This document shows positions 1-8,312 of a stretch of 64,000 bases of DNA, in pieces; the first letter of the stretch is position 1; the number at the start of each line of letters is the position of its first letter. The notes under the pieces were generated by a model. That model was not told where the DNA came from and made no database searches. It was given only the letters and a program-made list of their open reading frames with translations. The stretch comes from Pseudomonadota bacterium. Lineage in GTDB: Bacteria; Myxococcota_A; UBA9160; SZUA-336. The stretch lies in assembly GCA_003247575.1 (NCBI GenBank), contig QJZC01000044.1:88890-152889 (forward strand), read 5' to 3'. The position numbers were made by a program, and so were the translations under genes.

Positions 1-1
1 C

Positions 2-49
2 GTGCTGGCCTTGCATACGGTCAGAAAGTATCGGGAGCAGTATGAGTGA
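2..49 (+). CDS. pstC: Phosphate ABC transporter permease PstC, C-terminal end only
   Basis: Only the last 15 codons lie in the window. The frame ends in VRKYREQYE and a TGA at 47-49. That stop overlaps the ATG of the next gene (42) by 8 bases, the tight coupling usual for pstC-pstA. The identity rests on position directly before pstA and the polar permease-like tail. The peptide alone is too short for a homology call. Confidence 0.6.
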   Translation: MLALHTVRKYREQYE

Positions 50-1325
50 GCCGCTCCGCCAAGCGCAGCGCGACCTACGCTGGCGGCGGCGCCACCGTGC
101 GGCCGCCCGCTTCAAGCTGTATGGGCTGCTCTCGATCGCGGCCGCTTCCGCTGCGCTCGTGGGGTTGCTCGGAAGTATCGTCGTGGATGGCATCGGTGGC
201 TTCACGCAACACGTGGTCGAGCTCGAGATCGACTTCGACCCCGAGGCTGCTGGGCTCTCGGACTCTCCGACTCCCGATGAGATCGCCGGTGGGAACTACG
301 CGCGCTGGGTGCGCGCCGCGCTGCAGGAGCAGTTTCCGAACGTGAGCGGCCGGCGTGATCGCCGAGACTTGCTCGGTCTGGTCAGTTCGGGCGCTGCCTT
401 CGAGCTGCGGACGCGGGTGGAGCAGGATCTCGATCTGCTGGGAACCCGACAGACCGTGACCCTTCCGCTCGATGACGACAGCGACCTCTACTACAAGGGC
501 AAGATCGACGCCAGCCTGCCTGAGGGTGATCGCGTGCTCGGAGACAAGGAGATTGCCTGGCTGGATGCGCTCGATGCGCGCGGACTCGTGTCGCGAACCC
601 TCAACTGGTACTTTCTTGGCGGCGGTGCGAGCCGCGAGGCCGAGCTGGCCGGTGTCTGGGGGGCCGTAGTGGGATCGTTCCTGACCCTGTCCGTGACCTT
701 GATTCTCTGCTTCCCTATCGGCGTGGCTACGGCGATCTACCTCGAAGAGTTTGCGCTTCGAAATCGCTGGTCGGACCTGATCGAGGTCAACATCAACAAT
801 CTGGCTGCGGTACCTTCCATCGTGTTCGGTCTGCTCGGGTTGGCGGTGTTCCTGAACTTCTTCGGGCTGCCGCGTTCTGCGCCTCTCGTGGGCGGACTGG
901 TGCTCGCATTGATGACCCTGCCCACGATCATCATCGCATCCCGCGCAGCGATACAGGCGGTACCTCCGTCCATCCGAGACGCGGCGCTCGGCATGGGGGC
1001 CTCCAAGCTGCAGGTCGTTCTGCATCACGTCCTGCCTCTGGCGATGCCCGGAATGATGACCGGCACGATCATCGGAATGGCGCAGGCGCTCGGCGAGACA
1101 GCTCCGCTCCTGATGATCGGTATGGTGGCGTTCATCGTCGACATCCCGGGCGCGGTGAGCTCTCCCGCGACGGTGCTACCAGTACAGATCTTTCTTTGGG
1201 CAGATGCACCCGAGCGCGCCTTCGAGGAGAAGACTGCGGCCGCGATCATCGTACTGTTGGCATTCCTGATCGTCATGAACTTGTTGGCTGTATTCCTACG
1301 CAGGAGGTTCGAACACCAATGGTAG
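42..1325 (+). CDS. pstA: Phosphate ABC transporter permease PstA, long form with N-terminal DUF3333-type domain
   Basis: Inner-membrane subunit of the high-affinity PstSCAB phosphate importer. It has 427 residues, longer than the classical form of about 290. One membrane helix (about residues 28-50) is followed by an extracytoplasmic domain of roughly 150 residues, as in the DUF3333-PstA subclass. The permease core starts near residue 205. The coupling loop that contacts PstB is visible as [20 protein letters not shown]. The start overlaps the pstC stop, and the stop overlaps the pstB start by 7 bases, so pstC-pstA-pstB should be translated as a coupled unit. Assignment is firm from core sequence and context. 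Confidence 0.95.
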   Translation: MSEPLRQAQRDLRWRRRHRAAARFKLYGLLSIAAASAALVGLLGSIVVDGIGGFTQHVVELEIDFDPEAAGLSDSPTPDEIAGGNYARWVRAALQEQFPNVSGRRDRRDLLGLVSSGAAFELRTRVEQDLDLLGTRQTVTLPLDDDSDLYYKGKIDASLPEGDRVLGDKEIAWLDALDARGLVSRTLNWYFLGGGASREAELAGVWGAVVGSFLTLSVTLILCFPIGVATAIYLEEFALRNRWSDLIEVNINNLAAVPSIVFGLLGLAVFLNFFGLPRSAPLVGGLVLALMTLPTIIIASRAAIQAVPPSIRDAALGMGASKLQVVLHHVLPLAMPGMMTGTIIGMAQALGETAPLLMIGMVAFIVDIPGAVSSPATVLPVQIFLWADAPERAFEEKTAAAIIVLLAFLIVMNLLAVFLRRRFEHQW

Positions 1326-2212
1326 ACGCTGATTTCGGCACCTCGTCCATTGCGTCCCATGTGAGCGTTCACCCAGAGCGGAGAGCCATGCAGCCCGCGA
1401 CGCAAGCTCTGATCGGAGGCGTGGCCTTGAAGCAGCAGGACAAATCCCTGACGGCCCACACGGAGATCGAAGCGCAGAAGGTCTCGGTCTATTATGGCGA
1501 CAAACAGGCGTTGTTCGACGTCTCGCTATCGATTCCGCGAAATCAGGTCACTGCGCTGATCGGACCGTCGGGTTGCGGCAAGTCCACTTTCCTGCGCTGC
1601 ATCAACCGCATGAACGACGTGGTCACGATTTGTAGGGTCGAAGGCTCGATCCAGTTCGACGGCAAGGACATCTGCGCGCCGGATCTCGACGTCGTACGCT
1701 TGCGCAGCCACATCGGAATGGTGTTCCAGAAGCCCAATCCGTTTCCGAAGTCGATCTTCGACAACGTCGCCTATGGACCCAAGCTGCACGGGCTGGTGTC
1801 TACTGCGAAGGAGCTCGAGGGGCTGGTGCACAGCGCGCTCGAGCGCGTCGGCCTGATCGACGAGGTTCGATCTCGGCTGCACGAGCCGGCGACCGGCCTT
1901 TCCGGAGGGCAGCAGCAGCGGCTCTGCATTGCGCGTGCGATCTCCGTCAAGCCGCGCGTGCTCCTGCTCGACGAGCCGTGCTCGGCCCTGGATCCGATCG
2001 CGACCGCAAAGATCGAGCAGCTGATCGACGAGCTGCGTTCGAATTTCACGATCGTGATCGTCACGCACTCGATGCAGCAGGCGGCACGGGTCTCTGATCG
2101 CACCGCATTCTTCCACCTGGGCGTGCTCGTAGAGGATGACGCGACGGAGAGGATGTTCACCAATCCGCGAGACGAGCGAACCAATGACTACATTACCGGC
2201 CGTATTGGCTAG
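1319..2212 (+). CDS. pstB: Phosphate ABC transporter ATP-binding protein PstB
   Basis: ATPase that drives PstSCAB phosphate import. Visible motifs are Walker [10 protein letters not shown] (residues 82-90), the signature [14 protein letters not shown], Walker [13 protein letters not shown] and the switch His in VTHS. PstB-typical features include RCINRMND after Walker A and the Q-loop segment [11 protein letters not shown]. The ATG at 1319 is preferred because AGGAGG lies about 12 bases upstream. It adds about 50 residues of unusual N-terminal extension before the core, so an internal ATG at 1388 is the alternative. It overlaps pstA by 7 bases, and phoU follows 25 bases after the stop. Confidence 0.95.
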   Translation: MVDADFGTSSIASHVSVHPERRAMQPATQALIGGVALKQQDKSLTAHTEIEAQKVSVYYGDKQALFDVSLSIPRNQVTALIGPSGCGKSTFLRCINRMNDVVTICRVEGSIQFDGKDICAPDLDVVRLRSHIGMVFQKPNPFPKSIFDNVAYGPKLHGLVSTAKELEGLVHSALERVGLIDEVRSRLHEPATGLSGGQQQRLCIARAISVKPRVLLLDEPCSALDPIATAKIEQLIDELRSNFTIVIVTHSMQQAARVSDRTAFFHLGVLVEDDATERMFTNPRDERTNDYITGRIG

Positions 2213-2237
2213 TTGGGCGAGCCGGGAGGATGCATCG

Positions 2238-2948
2238 ATGACGAGGCATATCGTAGAGGCGTTCGAGGGTGAGCTCGAGCGATTGCGCAAGTGCATTGCT
2301 CGCATGGGCGAGCAAGCGGCATCACAGCTTTCCGACGCGATCGTCGCTGTTCGCACCTGCAACGAGGAGCTGGCCTCGCGCACCATCGAGAGAGACCTGG
2401 AGCTCGATGCACTCGATCGGCAGATCGCAGAGGATGCGGTCACACTCCTGGCCTTGCGTCAGCCGATGGCGGCGGATCTGCGCGCCATCGTTGCAGCGAT
2501 CAAGATTCCTGCCGATCTAGAGAAGATCGGAGACCTGGCGAAGGGGATCGCGAAGCGCGCCTATGTCGGTCGCACCCTGCCTCGTATCGATGGACTGCCG
2601 AGTCTGCCCTCCATGGGCGAGCTCGTGGTCGACCAGATCCAGCGCGTGATGCAGGCGTACATCACCCAGGATGCCGAACTCGCGGTGGAAGTCTGGCGAC
2701 GCGATGAGAAGATCGACGACTGGCACTCCGCTGTCTTCCGCGAGCTACTCACCTACATGATGGAGGATCCGCGCAAGATCTCTGCATGCGCGCACCTGAT
2801 GTTCGTTGCCAAGAATCTCGAACGAGCCGGCGATCTGTGCACACACATCGCGGACTCGACCTACTTCGCGGTGCGCGGCGACCGGCTCGATGCGATGCGA
2901 CCGAAGGGAGAGGACATCGCCAACGTCGGAATCACCCCCGACGCCTGA
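2238..2948 (+). CDS. phoU: Phosphate transport/regulation protein PhoU
   Basis: Cytoplasmic negative regulator linking PstB activity to the PhoR/PhoB system and to phosphate homeostasis. At 236 residues it is the usual length. It shows the two PhoU helical-bundle repeats, each with the ExxxD metal-binding signature: LEKIGDLAKGIAKR in the first and LERAGDLCTHIAD in the second. The ATG at 2238 is chosen because GGGAGGA lies just upstream; an in-frame ATG at 2184 lacks such a site. It is the last gene of the pst operon and runs head-on into the response-regulator gene. Confidence 0.95.
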   Translation: MTRHIVEAFEGELERLRKCIARMGEQAASQLSDAIVAVRTCNEELASRTIERDLELDALDRQIAEDAVTLLALRQPMAADLRAIVAAIKIPADLEKIGDLAKGIAKRAYVGRTLPRIDGLPSLPSMGELVVDQIQRVMQAYITQDAELAVEVWRRDEKIDDWHSAVFRELLTYMMEDPRKISACAHLMFVAKNLERAGDLCTHIADSTYFAVRGDRLDAMRPKGEDIANVGITPDA

Positions 2949-3010
2949 GGCGCACGCCGGATTCCAAGACACGTCGGGTTCCAAGAGGCGCGCCGGGAGC
3001 GAGCGGGCGC

Positions 3011-3751
3011 CTAGTAGGCGGACGCCTCACTGGAGTCCAGTGAGGCTCGGCTGGAGCGTCCGGAGCCCTCTGGCCTGGGTTGTGCGAAGCGGTAGCCGGC
3101 ACCGCGTACTGTTTGGATCAGCAGCCCGGGTTCTCCCAGCTTGTTTCGCAGGCGACTGATGTGCGCGTCTACGGTTCGGAGCCCCGCCCGTCCCTCTTCG
3201 CCCCAGACTTCCGAGAGCAGGGACTCGCGGGAATGATGTCGGCCGGGCTGCTCGAGCAGGACTCGCAGGAGCTCGAACTCTCGGACCGTGAGCTGGACCT
3301 CTCGTCCTTCCACCTGGCAGCGGTGCGCATCTAGATTCAGGTGGACTCCGCCCCGCTCGAAGCATCGGTGGACTCGGGGTGGCGTACGTCGCAACACTGC
3401 GCGCGCTCGCAAGCAGAGCTCTCGCATGTTGAGCGGTTTGGTCAGGTAGTCGTCGGCACCGGCCTCGAGCCCCGCGATCCGGTCCGACTCGAGGGCACGC
3501 AAAGAGTAGATGATGATCGGAAGCCTGGAGATCGTGCGATTCGAGCGAACGCGCCGGCAGACGTCGTATCCCGAGATGTCCGGCAGAGTCAGCTCGATGA
3601 CGGCGAGGTCGATACTGCCCTGAAAGATCGAAGCCAACGCATCGAGGCCCGTCTCCACGATTCGCGTCACGAATCCCTCGCGTTCAAAGCTCTCTTCGAT
3701 CTGTCTTTGGATCGCGCGGTCAGGATCTGCAATCAGCAGTTGCGTGGCCAC
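3011..3751 (-). CDS. OmpR/PhoB-family response regulator with atypical (Glu) receiver site
   Basis: Winged-helix DNA-binding regulator of 246 residues. The N-terminal receiver (about 1-120) ends with the GADDYLTKP lysine motif. The C-terminal OmpR-type winged helix (about 130-230) includes LTVREFELLRVLLEQPG and the wing VRGAGYRF. The receiver is unusual. The phospho-acceptor position reads DLAVIELTLP, so Asp is replaced by Glu53; the acidic pair is reduced (IADPD); and the switch Thr is Ser (IIIYSLR). Such proteins may act without phosphorylation or in a constitutively active-like state. It faces phoU, so a PhoB-like role is plausible but not proven; no phoR-like kinase is adjacent. Confidence 0.85.
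   Translation of the reverse strand: MATQLLIADPDRAIQRQIEESFEREGFVTRIVETGLDALASIFQGSIDLAVIELTLPDISGYDVCRRVRSNRTISRLPIIIYSLRALESDRIAGLEAGADDYLTKPLNMRELCLRARAVLRRTPPRVHRCFERGGVHLNLDAHRCQVEGREVQLTVREFELLRVLLEQPGRHHSRESLLSEVWGEEGRAGLRTVDAHISRLRNKLGEPGLLIQTVRGAGYRFAQPRPEGSGRSSRASLDSSEASAY
3024..3046. terminator. Perfect 23-bp palindrome between convergent phoU and response regulator
   Basis: GCCTCACTGGA and TCCAGTGAGGC are exact inverted repeats around one central base. As a hairpin this gives a 9-bp stem with a 5-base loop. It lies just past phoU and inside the last codons of the facing regulator gene, where a bidirectional terminator is expected. There is no T-tract on either side, so a protein-binding palindrome is the alternative. 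Confidence 0.5.
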
Positions 3752-3854
3752 CCAGCTAGGTTAGAGAGATCGACGAACTTTGCGAAGATGCTTCGGGACG
3801 AATTCACTGGAATGTCATATCCACGCGAATTTGTCAGGGCTTTCGCCGAGCAGC

Positions 3855-3918
3855 GCGGGACTGCCGTCCCGCACGTGCTGTCCCGCATGCGCTCGGTGGG
3901 CATTATCCCACCGAGCGC
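3855..3918 (-). terminator. Tandem strong hairpins downstream of the secreted EF-hand-like gene
   Basis: Two perfect stem-loops lie 75 bases beyond the stop of the minus-strand secreted-protein gene. GCGGGAC/GTCCCGC (3855-3872) has a 4-base loop. GCGCTCGGTGGG/CCCACCGAGCGC (3889-3918) has a 12-bp stem and 6-base loop. They also lie upstream of the regulator gene at 3751. A terminator is the simplest reading, although no clear T-run follows; an attenuator for the regulator is possible. Confidence 0.55.
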
Positions 3919-3992
3919 CGCCGAGAATAGGACGAAGCCCGAGCCGATCGTCCGCTCGCGGGTTTCGCGCTCTGGGCGATCGAACACTTCGG

Positions 3993-5138
3993 CTAAGGGT
4001 TCGTGTTTGGTCGATTGAGATCGAGCGTCGCATCCTCGAGCTCGCGCAATCGGAAGAATACATCCGTAGTCTCGACTCTGCGAATTCCTCGCCAGTCGAG
4101 CGCGAATGCAGGACTTCTAAACGAAAACACATTTCCGTGTGCGTCGATTTCGCTTCCTTCTTCGAAAATCAAGCTGATCGAAAAGATTCCCTGACGGATG
4201 AGGAGCTCCAGCTCACCCTCTTCTGAGATTCCATTGTGGTTCTTGTCCGTCCAGAGTCGGAGCTTCCAAAACCCAGGATCTCCGGTGTCCGCGAATCCGT
4301 TTCCGTTGCCACCGCGTTCGGGCTGGTCAAATTCGGCGAGCGCTTCATACCCATGCATCGAGGTCGTTCCGTCTCGCAGGGTCACGGCATCTCCGAACAG
4401 TTCCATCGCATCGTCCACGATCCAGTTGTTGTTCCGATCGAAGACGAGGAAGGCATCTTCTGCTTCTGCGGCGGTCCAAGCGACCATCTCCGGGGACCCG
4501 TCGGCATCGATATCGAAGAAGACCGGATCGTCGAGACCCGTGAGTGCCAAGCCAGGCTCACCGAGATCGAGAATGATCGGAGAGCCGAGGGGAGGGATGA
4601 AGATGGGACCATTGATCGCAATGGGGGGGAAGTTGCAGGTGAAGTCGAGAAACGCCCTGTTCAGGCTCTGATTCGGAATCGGACCCCGGTTGAAGGGATT
4701 CGGCGCGGGACAAGAGATCTCCGTCGGCCGCTCGAAGGCTTTGCCCTCTTTGCAGACCTTGACGCAGTCGAGGGCGATGTGTCCAGCCCCAGTCAGGCAG
4801 AGGTTCTTTGTGTTGGTGCAAGCGATGAGTGCCGCGATGGGGTCTTTCGGTGGTGTGCAGTTCGGAATCCTGCTGCCGTCGTCAGCGTCCTCGCAACTGG
4901 CCTTCTCCTGGCACTCCATGAAGTTCAGGTCGCACATCTCTCCCTCTAGCTCGAGGATGCGTCTGCAGACGTCGCACTCCTTGCGTTCGGGAATCTCGAC
5001 TCCAGGGGGCGGTGGCACCGATAGCTGTGCCTGAACTACTGGTGTAGCGAACAGGATCACTCCAATCAGCAACAATGGACGGCAGCGGGAGCGCCGCTCA
5101 GGACTCGACAGCTCTCGGTCAATCGGCTTCGGGTACAT
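3993..5138 (-). CDS. Secreted Cys-rich protein with EF-hand-like calcium-binding repeats
   Basis: No named family is claimed. The 381-residue product has a Sec signal peptide (hydrophobic stretch LLLIGVILFATPVVQA). A Cys-rich region of about 120 residues follows, with 12 cysteines beginning KECDVC, consistent with disulfides. The C-terminal half carries Asp-rich loops DIDADGSPE, DRNNNWIVDDAMELFGD and DKNHNGISEEGE. This order (DxDxDG, then a DRNxNxxxDDxxELFGD element, then GYEALAEFD) is common in the tail domains of RTX/VCBS-type extracellular proteins. Likely exported and calcium-stabilised. The gene stands alone between hairpins and an ftsX-like remnant. Confidence 0.7.
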   Translation of the reverse strand: MYPKPIDRELSSPERRSRCRPLLLIGVILFATPVVQAQLSVPPPPGVEIPERKECDVCRRILELEGEMCDLNFMECQEKASCEDADDGSRIPNCTPPKDPIAALIACTNTKNLCLTGAGHIALDCVKVCKEGKAFERPTEISCPAPNPFNRGPIPNQSLNRAFLDFTCNFPPIAINGPIFIPPLGSPIILDLGEPGLALTGLDDPVFFDIDADGSPEMVAWTAAEAEDAFLVFDRNNNWIVDDAMELFGDAVTLRDGTTSMHGYEALAEFDQPERGGNGNGFADTGDPGFWKLRLWTDKNHNGISEEGELELLIRQGIFSISLIFEEGSEIDAHGNVFSFRSPAFALDWRGIRRVETTDVFFRLRELEDATLDLNRPNTNP

Positions 5139-5584
5139 TCGAACTCCTTTGGATCCTGGGTACGAGCCGGGTGCTGTAGATCAGCGAATACGCGGACTCG
5201 TGGGGCAGCCACGACTCTTGCTCGAATGGGTTCTCTGCGTTGGAGACTCACCAGATGGTCCGGCAGAACTCCGGCGGCAGATTCTGATACGCGGATATCC
5301 GATGCAAATCGAGGAACCCCCTCGCAGCAACAGAGTGACGCTCCTTCTTCAGGGGAGTGCGGGGCCATGCGGAAATCGGATCGAGAGAGGCCCGAGCATT
5401 CCGCTTGGCACAGGCGGGGTTCTCACTGTTCGGGTTCGACCAGCGCAATCTCGAGAAGAGTGAAGGCACGCCGCGTTTCGACGTGTTCGCAGAACGTTGG
5501 TTCGCCGACCACTGAGCGGGGATTCGATTCGTTCAGGGTCCAACGGGCCTCGATCGGAACCGCCTGTGTCTGCTGCTCGGCTCC
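5139..5584. other. Non-coding or decayed stretch between the secreted protein and ftsX-like remnant
   Basis: No frame here reads convincingly as a protein on either strand. The frame continuous with the downstream ftsX-like segment is closed by a TGA at 5513-5515. Before that stop it gives a polar sequence without the expected FtsX N-terminal helix. This is where the missing first two thirds of ftsX would be expected, but I see no recognisable trace of it. Confidence 0.4.
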
Positions 5585-5890
5585 GTGCCGCTCGGCGGCA
5601 CGTACGCGGGCGGCCTGCGCGTGATGGAGACCGGCGGACTCCCCGGCCTCAGCAGCTTCCCCGTGCGATCCGTTCTTGGCGGCTGTACTGTCAGGCTGGC
5701 AGTGCATGCGCGTGCAGACGAGATCGAGATCCAGCGGTTCATAGAGGCCGGGGTCTTCTGCGTCCCGCTTCCGTTCTATTTCCACGCGGCGTTTGAAGGG
5801 GGGATCGGCGCCGCCTCGGGGACCGCTGTGCTCTACGGGCTCTATCGTTTCGATCTGCCGGCGATCGGCCGGTCCTTGGAGCCGGTATGA
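5585..5890 (+). pseudogene. ftsX: Apparent C-terminal remnant of cell-division permease-like FtsX
   Basis: The last 60 or so codons read TVRLAVHARADEIEIQRFI, then VPLPFYFHAAFEGGIGAASG and LYGLYRF. This follows FtsX order: IRLAV..RR.EIEI..LVGAT, then PF..EG...G..GA..A and a last helix. The usual 300-residue protein is not present. The N-terminal helix, the periplasmic loop and a clear second helix are missing, and a stop closes the frame at 5513. The TGA overlaps the ATG of the envC-like gene (ATGA), preserving the normal ftsX-envC coupling. No ftsE is seen. A highly diverged short protein or a sequencing error is the alternative. Confidence 0.5.
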
Positions 5891-7068
5891 GAGGGGCCTT
5901 CGGAGTGTCCGCCGGCCACCCTATGTGCCGCCGCTGGTCGAGGTGGGCCTTGTCGCTGGCAGCTGGCGCAGCCGTCGTTGGGTACGGAGTCGCTGCGAGC
6001 TCCGTCCAGGCGGACGATACTCGGGACCGGATCGAGGCGGCGCGCCAAGAGGCCGCGGACCGCGAGGCCGAAGCCGAGGCGTTCAAGCGCGAAGCCGAGC
6101 GGTATCGCGCGGAGCTCGAGGCGATCGATCTCGAGGTCATCCGTTCGCGCCGGAGCCAGCGCGACCTGAAGCGGCGTCAGAAGAAGGCTGAGCGCGCGCT
6201 GGATGATGCCCGAGCTGCGCTCGAGGAGATCGAAGCGAAGCTGACCGACGCTCGGGAGGCGCTCGATGCGCGCTTGGTGGCCTTGTACAAGGCACGCGGC
6301 GCCCGCGGTGTGCCTGTCATGTACGCGGCGCGTGACCTTCAGGCCGGTCTGCGCCTGTACGCAAGCATGGAGCGGGTCCTCGCGGAGGATGCGCGCCTGT
6401 TCCAACAGTACGGAGTCTTGCGCGAGCAGTGGGCCGCCAAAGAGCGTGAGGCGCGCGGCCTCGTCGTAGAAATCGAGGGAACCGAGGCGGAGTACCTCAA
6501 GCGAAAGCAGGCCGAGAAGCAGAAGCTCGTCGAACGGCGCAATCTCGAAGACCTACTGAGAACGCGCGCGGATCGATCCTTGCGGGTCGCAGAGGAGCTC
6601 CGAGAGCTTGCGGAGCGTCTCGAAGAGCAGCTTCGTCGCGACGGCGATCGTATGCAGGTACAGTCCGCTGGACTGCAGCGGGGGCGCGTGCCGAGGCCGG
6701 TCTCCGGTGATGTCCGCTTTCGCTTCGGGCGGCAGGTGGACTCGGAATACAGGACCACCACTCAGCGAATGGGCATCGAGATCGAGGCGGACCTCGGGCT
6801 GCCGGTGCGCTCTGTCGGAGCGGGTCGCGTGATCTTTGCAGATTACGTACGTGGCTACGGCCAGATGGTGATGGTGGATCACGGTGGCGGAACCACCACT
6901 GTGTCCGGATATCTGGCGGAGGTCGCGGTGCGGCCGAAGGATACCGTGTTGGCGGGACAGGTGATCGGCACAGTAGGCGAAACGGGCTCCATTTCGGGCC
7001 CAGGGCTTTACTTCGAGATCCGGAAGGATGGCAAGCCAGTCAATCCTGAATCGTGGTTCGAGAAGTAG
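5887..7068 (+). CDS. envC: EnvC-like murein hydrolase activator (degenerate LytM/M23 domain)
   Basis: Periplasmic factor that in known systems is controlled by FtsEX and switches on cell-wall amidases at division. The 393 residues comprise an N-terminal signal/anchor segment (about 18-42), a long charged coiled coil (about 45-260) and a LytM domain (about 265-393). The catalytic zinc ligands are lost as in E. coli EnvC. HxGxD reads RMGIE (residues 294-298), and the HxH of the last strand reads GLY in PGLYFEIR; only H332 survives. It is therefore an activator, not an enzyme. GGAG lies just before the chosen ATG. Its expected FtsX partner upstream looks broken. Confidence 0.85.
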   Translation: MRGAFGVSAGHPMCRRWSRWALSLAAGAAVVGYGVAASSVQADDTRDRIEAARQEAADREAEAEAFKREAERYRAELEAIDLEVIRSRRSQRDLKRRQKKAERALDDARAALEEIEAKLTDAREALDARLVALYKARGARGVPVMYAARDLQAGLRLYASMERVLAEDARLFQQYGVLREQWAAKEREARGLVVEIEGTEAEYLKRKQAEKQKLVERRNLEDLLRTRADRSLRVAEELRELAERLEEQLRRDGDRMQVQSAGLQRGRVPRPVSGDVRFRFGRQVDSEYRTTTQRMGIEIEADLGLPVRSVGAGRVIFADYVRGYGQMVMVDHGGGTTTVSGYLAEVAVRPKDTVLAGQVIGTVGETGSISGPGLYFEIRKDGKPVNPESWFEK

Positions 7069-7132
7069 CTGCGTCGATCCTCGGTCATCGCCGCCGTGCA
7101 TCGTGTCGTCATCATGTAGGGGCGGGGTTTTG

Positions 7133-7642
7133 ATGAGGGTGCTCATCGTTAGGCATGCGCGAGCGATGGATCGCGCGGAGTATGCGCTGGTGAGTGGCGA
7201 CGACGAGCAGCGTCCACTGACCGAGGCGGGGCAGGTCCAGGCGCGTGAGGTCGCGCAGGGATTGCGGGCCTTGTTGCCGAAGCTCGATGCGATCTGGACC
7301 AGCCCTCTGATGCGTGCGCGTCAGACTGCAGAGATTCTGAGCGAGGTCTACGCGGCGGGAGAGCCCGTGCTCGAGCCGTGCCTTGCGCCCGATCACGCTC
7401 CGTCGCGTCTCGAGATGCGGCTGCGGGAGTGTCGCCGGAGCGCGAGCTTGGCCCTGGTGGGGCATCGGCCCGATCTCGAATTCTTGGCCACGTGGATGAT
7501 CGCAGGGGTGTCGGAGCCCGCTCTGCGGCTCAAGAAGTCGGGCGCGGCCCTGGTCGAGTTCTCGAATGGCGTGGCGTGTGGGAGGGGAGCGCTCCTCTGG
7601 CTGCTGACCCCGCGCCAGGCCAGGCAGCTTCGCAAGCGTTGA
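7133..7642 (+). CDS. sixA: SixA-like phosphohistidine phosphatase (histidine phosphatase superfamily)
   Basis: Small 169-residue member of the phosphoglycerate-mutase-like superfamily. The N-terminal catalytic motif is VRHARA (RHG variant), followed by LTEAGQVQAREVA and TSPLMRARQTAEIL. The second catalytic His is in LALVGHRPDLE. Size and motif spacing fit SixA, which removes phosphate from phosphohistidine proteins. ATG at 7133 gives a start immediately before the RHG strand, as in relatives. It converges on the CYTH gene at 7673 with a 30-base gap. Confidence 0.85.
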   Translation: MRVLIVRHARAMDRAEYALVSGDDEQRPLTEAGQVQAREVAQGLRALLPKLDAIWTSPLMRARQTAEILSEVYAAGEPVLEPCLAPDHAPSRLEMRLRECRRSASLALVGHRPDLEFLATWMIAGVSEPALRLKKSGAALVEFSNGVACGRGALLWLLTPRQARQLRKR

Positions 7643-7672
7643 GACAGGCTGAGTGAGGGACCGCGGCCCGCT

Positions 7673-8236
7673 TCAGTCGGAGGTCGCCCGAGCAGCCGTG
7701 AGCAGCTCGCAGTAGCTGCGCCGCTCGTCGCGACGGAGCTTCAGGTGTGAGGCGAGCGAAAGAATGTGGGCGCGTGCCTTCGGGACCTGATCTTCCTCGG
7801 AGATCAGCTCGAGCTCTACGAATGGGCCCAGTCCGTCGACCTCGTCGAGTGCGACCCCGACCCGCGCGCCTTCCCATTCGACGTAGGCTTGTCTGCGTTG
7901 CTTCCGCACCTCGATCGCTTTGTCGAAGCCGAGCGAAGCGAACAGCTCGAGCGCCAGACGAGCTTGATCGGGATCGGATCCGAGGCCAATCTCGATCTCG
8001 CGTCGCGACTTCGTCTGTGCGTCGATCTTTGGTCCCTTGTACGTGAGCGACACCTCGTCTGCCTCCAGCCGCATGCGCAGCGCCTCGTCTGCCTGCGCCA
8101 GGTCCCGCGACGGATGTGACAGATAGGTATCGACCTGGACGACGGGATCACCGAAGTCCGCACCGAGCGAGCGCAGCTCGCGCTCGATGGGGCCGAGGTC
8201 TTCCACCTGGAACTTCTGCTCGACTTCGAACCGCAT
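7673..8236 (-). CDS. CYTH-domain protein (class IV adenylate cyclase / triphosphatase-like)
   Basis: Protein of 187 residues with the CYTH beta-tunnel signature near the N-terminus (EVEQKF, giving ExExK at residues 4-8). Alternating basic/acidic strands follow: RMRLEADEVSLTYKGPK, REIEIGL, VALDEVDGLGPFVELELI. CYTH enzymes bind triphosphate compounds (thiamine triphosphate, ATP or inorganic tripolyphosphate). The DEVDGLGPFVELE stretch is common in CyaB/CYTH proteins. Substrate cannot be chosen from sequence. It starts 76 bases after the sensor kinase stop on the same strand, so co-transcription is possible. Confidence 0.85.
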   Translation of the reverse strand: MRFEVEQKFQVEDLGPIERELRSLGADFGDPVVQVDTYLSHPSRDLAQADEALRMRLEADEVSLTYKGPKIDAQTKSRREIEIGLGSDPDQARLALELFASLGFDKAIEVRKQRRQAYVEWEGARVGVALDEVDGLGPFVELELISEEDQVPKARAHILSLASHLKLRRDERRSYCELLTAARATSD

Positions 8237-8312
8237 CTCGACCGATTTCAGCGCAGCATCGCGAATCGTGCAACGGGAGAAACGACTCGCAGAAATCGTG
8301 GCTCGACGGGTC

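Noticed and set aside
5423..5475. A minus-strand prepilin-like motif (RAFTLLEIAL)
   Set aside because: It is in the middle of a low-quality frame, has no short leader before it and reaches a stop within eight codons. Chance is more likely than a pilin gene.
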